This document shows, one piece after another, positions 14,898 to 21,323 of a DNA stretch of 21,323 bases (its first letter is position 1; each line of letters starts with the position of its first letter). A program made the translations under genes and the position numbers. This DNA comes from JBCAWW01 sp045106675. GTDB lineage: Bacteria > Bacteroidota > Bacteroidia > J057. Below the pieces are notes generated by a model. That model saw only the letters and a list, made by a program, of their open reading frames with translations. It was not told the origin of the DNA and did not search any database. Location: assembly GCA_045106675.1 (NCBI GenBank), contig JBGCFA010000443.1:1-21323 (forward strand), in the 5' to 3' direction.

Positions 14898-17426
14898 CTA
14901 TACACTTAAATCATTCAGATTGGCAAGGGTAATTACTACTCCCTGTACCGGATCGCTTTCGGTTCGATAGGGTAAAATGCGGATAAATACTTTGTTATTA
15001 TTTTTCAGTTCCTTCACCATCTTTTCTTCCTTTTGACTTTCAAGAACTAGTTTTGATTTTTGGATCAAATCTTTTGTGCCAATTTCTGAATAAAAGATAG
15101 AGAGTGGTCTTCCTATATCTTGGTGGAGGATACCGATAAAATTGGTGACGGCCGGCGTGAATTTTCGGATGTTCAAATTAACATCTAAAAAGAGGGCACA
15201 TATTTCAGTGGAGTTAAACAGGTTGTCCATATCATCAGTCATCTCCGTGAGCTGCATGATTTTGACCTGTAATTCACTATTTGAAGTATGTAATTCCTCA
15301 TTGACAGATTGGAGCTCCTCATTGACAGATTGCAATTCTTCATTTGCGCTTTGCATTTCCTCATTGGTGGTCATCATTTCTTCATTGGAGGCCTGCAACT
15401 CTTCATTTGAGGTTTCCAATTCTTCAATGGTGGTCATTAGGGTATCCCGAGTGTCCTTGAGGCTTGATTTGAGCATTTGGATTTGCAGCAAAGGATCTTG
15501 CTGTAAATTAGAGTGCTTAATCTCCTCTAAAGTCGAGGCTTCAGGGATATCATCTCTAAGGTCGAGGGTGAGCAGTATCAGCTTATAACCCGCATCTTCT
15601 TGGGTGATAGGATCCGCTTTGATATGAGCGATACGAGGGGTGCCATCTAATTCTATGGGCACACTTTGATAACGTACGGAGAGCTTAGTTCTTAAGGCTT
15701 TTTGGACTGCGGTATTAATGGGGGCGCGTAAGGGTTCTGGTAAGATTTTGAGGAGACTAAAGGAAAGCTTGTTTTCTGGTAGGCGTAAAATTTTATTAAT
15801 GCCGCCGGAAAGATATAAGACTTCGAAATATTGATTGGTGAAAATCACCATAGGGCCATGTTCCTGTAGGAAATCTCGATATTGATTTTCTACAAAAGAT
15901 TGAGCCCTGATATATTTTTTTTCGGGAGCTGCTGCTACTGTTACTTCGGGATTCTTAACAACTGGCTTGTTACTAAAATCCGTAAACATGCCAGGAGTAT
16001 AAACAGGACTATTGGCATCGGATTGGAAAATACGCCACCTTTTATTTATGGGGAGGAATGTTCCAATATCTTTGGGCAAGGATTCACTCGGACCTAAGAA
16101 AAGATATCCACCCTTTAATAGTGAAAATTGGAATAAAGAGAATACTTTATCCTGCAAAGTTTGGTTGAAGTAAATCAAGAGATTTCGACAACTGATAAAG
16201 TCCAATCTATTAAATGGAGGATCAATGACAAGATTGTGTTGGGCAAATACAATCTGATTTCGGATTTCCTTTTTGATGACGTATTGCCCTTCTCGTTGTA
16301 TAAAATATTTCCGGACTAAGTCGACCTTCATATCAACGAGCAATGCCGTAGAATAGGCACCCTGACTTGCGGTCTTGATTGCTCTATGATCAATATCAGT
16401 CGCAAAAATCGTATAGTTGTTGTGGAGATTATTTGCCTCTTTATATTCTTCTAATAAGATGGCCATTGAGTAGGCCTCCTCTCCGGTTGAGCAACCCGCA
16501 ACCCATAATCGAAGGGGCTCTCCGTTTTCTTTTTGTTTAAATAATTCAGGAATCACTTTCTTCTCTATCTGCTCAAAAGCATCTGGGTCCCGAATGAACT
16601 GAGTAACACCAATTAGCAAATCTTGTTGTAGTGCTTTGACTTCTTGATCATCCTTCAGCAATAATTGATAGTAGCCTTCTAGATTGGTCAGCCTTTTGAG
16701 TTGCATCCGTTTTACGATTCGTCTTTGTATCGTATTGGGTTTATAATGGGAAAAATCAATGCCTGTCTTGCGGAAAATAGTGGCTAATACTTTGTGGTAT
16801 TGAGATAAGGCTATTTTACTATTTGCCTCTGGCAATGAGATGTCTTCAAGGTTCGTCAATACCGTTTGCATATGAGGGATATCCAAGATCATATCCGCCA
16901 GATGGGTAGCAATGGCATTAAGTGGCATGCCATTGAATTTGGCTTCAGCCGGATCTTGAACGATGACTACTCCTCCTGCCTCTTTGATCGCTTTGATACC
17001 GCGAGTACCATCAGAACCTGTTCCTGACAATATGACGGCCACTGCTTTTTCTGGCTGGTCATTGGCTAATTCTTTGAAAAAAAGATCAATCGGGAAATTG
17101 AGATTGGGTGATTTTTCTCGCCAAGTCAATTTGAAAACACCTTCACTAATACCCAGCAAATGTTTGGGTGGCATCAGGTAGATATTGCCTCCAGTAGCGG
17201 CTAATTGATCTGTGATCGGAATAACTGGCATATTAGCATGGGGTGCTAATAGCTCGGCCATCAGGCTTTTATGATCTGGAGACAAATGCTGTACTACGAC
17301 GTATGCAAAATTCAGATTTGCCGGAATACCCCTAAATAAATTACGCAAAGTCTCTAGTCCACCAGCAGACGTACCAATGCTGATAATGAACGGTTGAATA
17401 GGTGAACTAGGTTTTACTTCACTCAT
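14898..17426 (-). CDS. CheB-CheR-PAS fusion protein (second copy)
   Basis: An 842-residue cytosolic fusion. Numbering is from the ATG at 17426; a TTG nine bases upstream is possible but less likely. The CheB methylesterase domain (about 12-190) has the full triad: Ser20 in GTSAGG, His47 in QHLS, Asp139 in GSDG. The CheR methyltransferase domain (about 205-465) has the SAM-binding WVAGCSTGEEAYS (308-320), Asp344 in FATDID and SCRNLLIYF (412-420). A PAS-like segment (about 515-625), a heptad coiled coil built on N-E-E-L (about 666-720) and a C-terminal PAS domain (about 732-842) follow. It lacks the receiver that normally controls CheB and lacks a kinase, although homologues often carry one after the last PAS. 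It begins 10 bases after its paralogue's stop. The glutamyl substrate is unknown, since no chemoreceptor is encoded here. Confidence 0.9.
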   Translation of the reverse strand: MSEVKPSSPIQPFIISIGTSAGGLETLRNLFRGIPANLNFAYVVVQHLSPDHKSLMAELLAPHANMPVIPITDQLAATGGNIYLMPPKHLLGISEGVFKLTWREKSPNLNFPIDLFFKELANDQPEKAVAVILSGTGSDGTRGIKAIKEAGGVVIVQDPAEAKFNGMPLNAIATHLADMILDIPHMQTVLTNLEDISLPEANSKIALSQYHKVLATIFRKTGIDFSHYKPNTIQRRIVKRMQLKRLTNLEGYYQLLLKDDQEVKALQQDLLIGVTQFIRDPDAFEQIEKKVIPELFKQKENGEPLRLWVAGCSTGEEAYSMAILLEEYKEANNLHNNYTIFATDIDHRAIKTASQGAYSTALLVDMKVDLVRKYFIQREGQYVIKKEIRNQIVFAQHNLVIDPPFNRLDFISCRNLLIYFNQTLQDKVFSLFQFSLLKGGYLFLGPSESLPKDIGTFLPINKRWRIFQSDANSPVYTPGMFTDFSNKPVVKNPEVTVAAAPEKKYIRAQSFVENQYRDFLQEHGPMVIFTNQYFEVLYLSGGINKILRLPENKLSFSLLKILPEPLRAPINTAVQKALRTKLSVRYQSVPIELDGTPRIAHIKADPITQEDAGYKLILLTLDLRDDIPEASTLEEIKHSNLQQDPLLQIQMLKSSLKDTRDTLMTTIEELETSNEELQASNEEMMTTNEEMQSANEELQSVNEELQSVNEELHTSNSELQVKIMQLTEMTDDMDNLFNSTEICALFLDVNLNIRKFTPAVTNFIGILHQDIGRPLSIFYSEIGTKDLIQKSKLVLESQKEEKMVKELKNNNKVFIRILPYRTESDPVQGVVITLANLNDLSV
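15300..15341 (-). repeat. Tandem 21-base repeat encoding an extra coiled-coil heptad
   Basis: Two adjacent 21-base units (15300-15320 and 15321-15341) agree at 17 of 21 positions, including the first 12 bases. They encode two successive NEELQSV heptads in the linker of the second CheB-CheR-PAS protein. The paralogue at 17437-19983 has six such heptads in its linker where this protein has seven. Confidence 0.7.
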
Positions 17427-17436
17427 AAAAAACAAA

Positions 17437-19983
17437 TCATTTAGTCATATTAGTTAAGTCCACAAAAGTGATTACTACCCCTCTCACAAATCCATCATCT
17501 GAGCGATAAGGGAGAATACGCATTAAGAACTGTCTGATCCCTTGGGGTGTTTTTTTGGAAATCCGCTCTTCTAGCGGGTTACGCTCTTGTAATACCTTCG
17601 TCGCTTTGTCCACAATATTGTCTACCCCTAAGTAGGAGTTGAAATGATGAATCGGACGTCCTATATCTTGATCCATCAACTCAAACTGCTCTCTAACGGA
17701 AGGCGTGAATTTGCGAATCCGTAGTTCCTGATCAAGGAAAATCGTACCAATCTCAATGGAGAAGAGAAGATTGTCCATATCATCGGTCAACTCTGTGAGA
17801 TCAGCTATCTTGACTTGCAATTCAGAGTTTACGGTATGTAACTCCTCATTGACCGATTGTAGCTCCTCATTCGTACTCTGCAATTCTTCATTAGCGGCCA
17901 TCAACTCCTCATTTGAAGCCTGCAATTCTTCATTAGAAGTTTCTAGTTCTTCAATGGTGGCTGAAAGCGTTTCCCGCGTATCTTTTAATTGTTGCTCCAA
18001 AATGCCGTTACGTTCACCACTGACATTTTTACTTACCGTCAATACTTCTGCCTCTATTGGCTCTAGAATCTCTGATAGTTCGAGGCTAACCATCATAAGA
18101 TTATCTTCGAACATTCGGATGGGGAGTAATTCGACTTGAATATTGGCCGTTCTTACTTCATCGTCAAACTGAAAGCTAATTTCCTCATAGCGAACAGGTT
18201 TTTTTTCTTTCAGTACTTTATGAATAGCCGTATTGAGAGGGAGGCTAATGCTTTCGGGCAGTAATTTGATCACATTAAGGGTCAATCTTTTTTCTGGTAA
18301 TCTGACAAATCGGTTGATTCCTCCCGACATATACAAGACCTCCATGCTTTGATTGACAAAGAGTACCATAGGGCTAAATCGATCGACAATCAAATCTCTA
18401 AACTGATCGATCATTTTTGTGGGGGATACTACTTTTGTGATCCCCCCCAATCCTCCTAATGAGCTTACCCTAGCTCTTTCATTTTTTGAAACTCGATCAG
18501 AGTTGTAGAGCATATCAGGATTGAAAAGCTTAATGTCTGTATTTAGCTGATATATTTTCCAACGTTTATTGATGGTTTTAAGATGAGGACTAGAATCACC
18601 AATAGATTCACTGGGGCCTAAAAAAAGATATCCATCCTTATTTAGAGCAAATTGAAAGATGGATTGAATCTTTTTTTGCAGACTAGTATCTAAGTAGATC
18701 AGGAGATTTCGACAAACGATCATATCCACTCGATTGAATGGGGGATCGCTAAATATATTATGGCGAGCAAATACAATCTGATTTCTCAAATCTTGGATCA
18801 CACCATAAAAACGATCTTTCTGGGTAAAAAACTTATTGATTCGCTCCTTCGAGACATCAATGGAGATATTGACAGGATATCGACCTAGACTAGCTACTTC
18901 AATGGCTTGAGAATCAATATCAGTCGCAAAGAGTTTGATCGGGTTTTTACGATTGTGTTGGGCTTTATATTCTTCAAAAAGCATCATGATAGAATATGCT
19001 TCTTCACCAGAAGAACAGCCGGGGGTCCAAACTCTGATTACTTCATCATCTCTCTTATTTTGAAATAAGTTTGGAATTACTTTTTTCTCCAATACTTGGA
19101 ACGCTTCGGTATCTCTAAAAAACTGAGTAACGCCAATCAATATGTCTTTCTGGAGTGAATGTAGTTCCTCCAAATTAGTAATGATATATTGATAATAGGC
19201 CGAAATAGTCGTTATGCCGTTCAGCTTCATGCGTCTTTCGAGACGACGATATAGGGTATTACGCTTGTAATGGTTGAAGTCAATCCCGGTATGACGTAAG
19301 ATTTCTTTCAGTATGTTCGCAAAGATTTTTGAGTCCGCTCGATCTCCTGTCGGTTCCTCAACTACTGATTCAGGCGAAATATTGATCAAGTTGACAAGGT
19401 TCCTCGCAAGATCAGCCGGACCTAAAATGTAATCCGCTAATTGCGTCGAAATCGCACTGAGAGGCATGCCATTAAACTTGGCGGTCCCAGGATCTTGGAC
19501 CATGATAATTCCGCCATTTTCCTTAATCGTTTTGATGCCTCTCGTTCCATCTGTACCCGTACCTGAAAGAATGACTGCAATGGCTTGCTCTTGTTGATCC
19601 TTCGCCAGCGCATGAAAAAATATATCGATCGGAAAATTGATGTTGAGTAAGGGATCTTTCCCCGTCAAATAGAGTGTCTTTTTCTTGATCGTTAGATTAA
19701 ACTTTGGCGGCATTACATATACTGATCCCCCTTGTACCTCCATACCATTTTTAATCTGATAAACAGGCATTTCAGTATGCTTCGATAGCAATTCTACCAT
19801 CAAGCTTTTATAATCAGGGGACAAATGCTGCACCATTACATAAGCCAAATTATTATGGGCAGGTAAATAATCAAATAAAGCTTGGAGAGCTTCTAAGCCT
19901 CCTGCCGAAGTTCCTATACCAACAATATGTAATTGCTGCTCACTATTGGGCTTTTTTGTGCTTTCCTGCTGTGGTTCTTTCAT
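17437..19983 (-). CDS. CheB-CheR-PAS fusion protein (first copy)
   Basis: An 848-residue paralogue of the protein encoded just downstream, with the same domain order. The CheB domain has Ser26 (GTSAGG), His53 (QHLS) and Asp145 (GTDG). The CheR domain has the SAM loop VWTPGCSSGEEAYS (318-331), Asp355 in FATDID and VCRNLLIYL (423-431), with the usual basic YKRNTLYRRLERRM helix (239-252). A PAS-like segment (about 526-636), six N-E-E-L heptads (about 673-724) and a final PAS domain (about 738-845) ending in GVVITFVDL follow. There is no receiver, so the esterase should not be gated by phosphorylation in the usual way, and no kinase domain. It is the first gene of the minus-strand cluster and diverges from a receiver gene. 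Both enzyme activities look intact; their substrate is not identified. Confidence 0.92.
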   Translation of the reverse strand: MKEPQQESTKKPNSEQQLHIVGIGTSAGGLEALQALFDYLPAHNNLAYVMVQHLSPDYKSLMVELLSKHTEMPVYQIKNGMEVQGGSVYVMPPKFNLTIKKKTLYLTGKDPLLNINFPIDIFFHALAKDQQEQAIAVILSGTGTDGTRGIKTIKENGGIIMVQDPGTAKFNGMPLSAISTQLADYILGPADLARNLVNLINISPESVVEEPTGDRADSKIFANILKEILRHTGIDFNHYKRNTLYRRLERRMKLNGITTISAYYQYIITNLEELHSLQKDILIGVTQFFRDTEAFQVLEKKVIPNLFQNKRDDEVIRVWTPGCSSGEEAYSIMMLFEEYKAQHNRKNPIKLFATDIDSQAIEVASLGRYPVNISIDVSKERINKFFTQKDRFYGVIQDLRNQIVFARHNIFSDPPFNRVDMIVCRNLLIYLDTSLQKKIQSIFQFALNKDGYLFLGPSESIGDSSPHLKTINKRWKIYQLNTDIKLFNPDMLYNSDRVSKNERARVSSLGGLGGITKVVSPTKMIDQFRDLIVDRFSPMVLFVNQSMEVLYMSGGINRFVRLPEKRLTLNVIKLLPESISLPLNTAIHKVLKEKKPVRYEEISFQFDDEVRTANIQVELLPIRMFEDNLMMVSLELSEILEPIEAEVLTVSKNVSGERNGILEQQLKDTRETLSATIEELETSNEELQASNEELMAANEELQSTNEELQSVNEELHTVNSELQVKIADLTELTDDMDNLLFSIEIGTIFLDQELRIRKFTPSVREQFELMDQDIGRPIHHFNSYLGVDNIVDKATKVLQERNPLEERISKKTPQGIRQFLMRILPYRSDDGFVRGVVITFVDLTNMTK

Positions 19984-20063
19984 AGACGAGGCCTTTCAAA
20001 TATTCATGTAGCCTTGGGTATTGTATCCCTAGTTGAACGTTATCTCTAATGAAATTGAATATA

Positions 20064-20071
20064 CAAAATTA
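20064..20071 (-). promoter_or_regulatory. Candidate -7 element for the CheB-CheR operon
   Basis: On the minus strand this reads TAATTTTG, an exact match to TAnnTTTG. It would start transcription near 20057 and give a leader of about 75 bases before the ATG at 19983. No convincing -33 TTTG lies at the expected distance, so support is limited. The 214-base divergent region between this operon and the receiver gene is otherwise A/T-rich with no obvious operator. Confidence 0.35.
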
Positions 20072-20197
20072 CTTCGGTCTAATCTGTTCGGGCGAGTATA
20101 TATTTTCGGCAATTGTTTATATTTAGGGGAAATAATAGATCACATTATTTTAATTCCAATCCTAATTTTTTAAGCAATGATTATGGGAGAAGTTAGC

Positions 20198-20785
20198 ATG
20201 ACGAAGTATAGAATTCTCATTTTAGAGGATGAATTAGAAGATGTGCATCAAATAAAAATTTTGATGGGAAAAGCCAATATTCTGGCAGAATATTATTTGG
20301 CTGATAATGAATATAGCTTCCGGAAGGGCTTGAATGGATTTTCTCCACATATCATATTTGCCGACTATCGATTACCTACTTTCAGTGGATTGGAAGCATT
20401 AGCTATCGTCCAAGCGGACCCGGATCCAGTGCCCCTAATCTTTGTTACGGGTGCGATAGGAGAAGAATTAGCCGCCGAAACCGTCCTAAACGGGGGCGCA
20501 GGATTGGTATTGAAAAATAACCTAAAAGCCTTGCCCCAATTATTCAAGCGGATAATGCCCGAATCTCCTGATTTACTGACAAGACAATCTTCCTCTGACC
20601 GATTACTCAGTACCTCTTTACGTTTGCAACAACAAATATCACGTAATGCTGGCTTGTTGAAAAAAGTACAAGATTTCCTCAGTGAAATGCCAGATTCTGA
20701 TTCAATGGATAGGCTCAAAGCGGACTTAAGGGATTCTGTAGAGTGGTTAGAAGGACTCAATGAGTCAGACAATACCAATGGCTAA
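20198..20785 (+). CDS. Receiver-domain protein with helical C-terminal extension
   Basis: A 195-residue protein with an N-terminal receiver (about 4-118): acidic Glu10-Asp11, phosphoacceptor Asp56 in IIFADYRLP, Thr84 in IFVTGAIGEE and Lys106 in LVLKNN. The variant GAIGEELAAE...NGGAGLVLKNNL is the form usually found in PAS-kinase-linked receivers. Residues 119-195 are predicted helical, contain no DNA-binding motif I recognise, and may dimerise or dock on a partner. I chose the ATG at 20198 instead of the in-frame ATGs at 20177 and 20183 because it has a GGAGA six bases upstream and places the receiver at the very N-terminus. It diverges from the CheB-CheR operon and lies 127 bases before a third CheB gene, so it probably belongs to the same signalling system. 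Confidence 0.85.
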   Translation: MTKYRILILEDELEDVHQIKILMGKANILAEYYLADNEYSFRKGLNGFSPHIIFADYRLPTFSGLEALAIVQADPDPVPLIFVTGAIGEELAAETVLNGGAGLVLKNNLKALPQLFKRIMPESPDLLTRQSSSDRLLSTSLRLQQQISRNAGLLKKVQDFLSEMPDSDSMDRLKADLRDSVEWLEGLNESDNTNG

Positions 20786-20912
20786 AGTATTTCTTGTCGT
20801 GAAATACATGTAAACTTTTTGTGAAAAATAACAAATTCTTTATTTAAAAATGATGTTGTTTTATAGGTGGAATAATGAACAATGCTACTCTTCAGCGCAT
20901 ACCTACTAAAGC

Positions 20913-21323
20913 ATGTCTCGAACGGAAATTAAAGCTATACACACACCTAAGACTCATCTGAAATCTGATCACTTCATTGTTGGGATTGGGGCTTCTGCAG
21001 GAGGATTAGAGGTTTTAGAACTCTTTTTTCGACAATTACCGTTTAGTGACAAGTTTACCTTTGTCGTTATTACCCATCTGCCTAAAGATCATAAAAGCCA
21101 ACTGAAGGATATTTTAGCGCGAGATACTAATTTACCTATTCACGAGATTTCCGCGGGGCTAAAATTAGAACCTAATAATGTATATATCGCCCCGCCCCAC
21201 TCTTATGTTGGAATCGAAAAAGGAGATTTTACCCTAGAAGCAATCCCAAAGGATGAACAAATTCCTTATCCGATCAATTATTGTTTCTCCGCATTAGCCG
21301 AAGAGTATGAAGCTCAGTCAATT
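20913..21323 (+). CDS. CheB-type methylesterase protein, third copy (cut by window edge)
   Basis: An open frame of 137 codons from ATG at 20913 to the right edge; an in-frame stop sits two codons upstream, so this is the first possible ATG. It is the N-terminal part of a CheB domain, with catalytic Ser28 in GASAGG and His55 in ITHLPKDHKS, followed by VYIAPP and YPINYCFSALAEEY, which align with the start of the other two fusion proteins. The catalytic Asp and any CheR, PAS or kinase domains would lie beyond the window. It is more divergent than the tandem pair (ITHLP for QHLSP). It follows the receiver gene on the same strand after 127 A/T-rich bases without a clear promoter or terminator. Confidence 0.85.
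   Translation, partial: MSRTEIKAIHTPKTHLKSDHFIVGIGASAGGLEVLELFFRQLPFSDKFTFVVITHLPKDHKSQLKDILARDTNLPIHEISAGLKLEPNNVYIAPPHSYVGIEKGDFTLEAIPKDEQIPYPINYCFSALAEEYEAQSI

Noticed and set aside
15286..15440. Repeats resembling a CRISPR or satellite array
   Set aside because: The periodicity is 21 bases without spacers and is explained by coiled-coil heptads in the protein.
15142..15588. 148-codon plus-strand Ser-rich open frame opposite the coiled coil
   Set aside because: It is the antisense of the repeated N-E-E-L heptads. A similar Ser/Cys-rich shadow at 17756-18139 lies opposite the paralogue's linker, so it is a compositional artefact.
17427..17435. Upstream TTG start for the second CheB-CheR-PAS protein
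   Set aside because: It adds only three residues. The ATG at 17426 is the simpler start and keeps a 10-base spacing from the previous gene.

Overview
The window looks like a Bacteroidota chromosome, probably a Saprospiria/Lewinella-type marine or soil bacterium. The grounds are moderate GC, almost no Shine-Dalgarno sequences, several upstream matches to the Bacteroidota -7 box TAnnTTTG, many lipoprotein signals, and a triple parvulin/MoxR operon that I recall from this phylum. The genus is an inference.

Layout. Bases 1-1572 (minus) carry most of an N-terminal CHAT-protease protein that runs off the left edge. Diverging from it is an envelope-biogenesis operon (1748-7050, plus): a two-domain parvulin lipoprotein, a degenerate parvulin-like protein, a SurA-type chaperone and a MoxR AAA+ ATPase, closed by a strong intrinsic terminator. 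A GT39-type membrane glycosyltransferase follows (7244-8761). Next is a 197-bp MITE-like element with terminal inverted repeats and apparent target-site duplications (8799-8995). Then come two single-gene units with good -33/-7 promoters: an SMP-30-like beta-propeller lipoprotein (9077-10027) and a membrane-anchored CxxCH haem-binding protein (10180-10689).

The right half is a dense signal-transduction locus. On the minus strand from 19983 to 10691 lie two tandem CheB-CheR-PAS fusions with neither receiver nor kinase domain, a 365-bp gap, a histidine kinase whose membrane domain matches the plant/cyanobacterial ethylene receptor at all seven positions known to matter for ethylene binding, a second soluble PAS histidine kinase, and an Rcp1-type single-domain response regulator overlapping it by ATGA. 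Diverging on the plus strand are an atypical receiver protein (20198-20785) and the start of a third CheB-type gene (20913 to the right edge). No chemoreceptor, CheA, CheW or flagellar gene is present, so the CheB/CheR activities probably serve something other than classical chemotaxis.

Working model (inference): the ethylene-receptor-like kinase and the soluble PAS kinase feed one Rcp1-type regulator, and the CheB-CheR-PAS proteins act on or beside these kinases in place of an MCP array. This locus is the best candidate in the window for an undescribed system.
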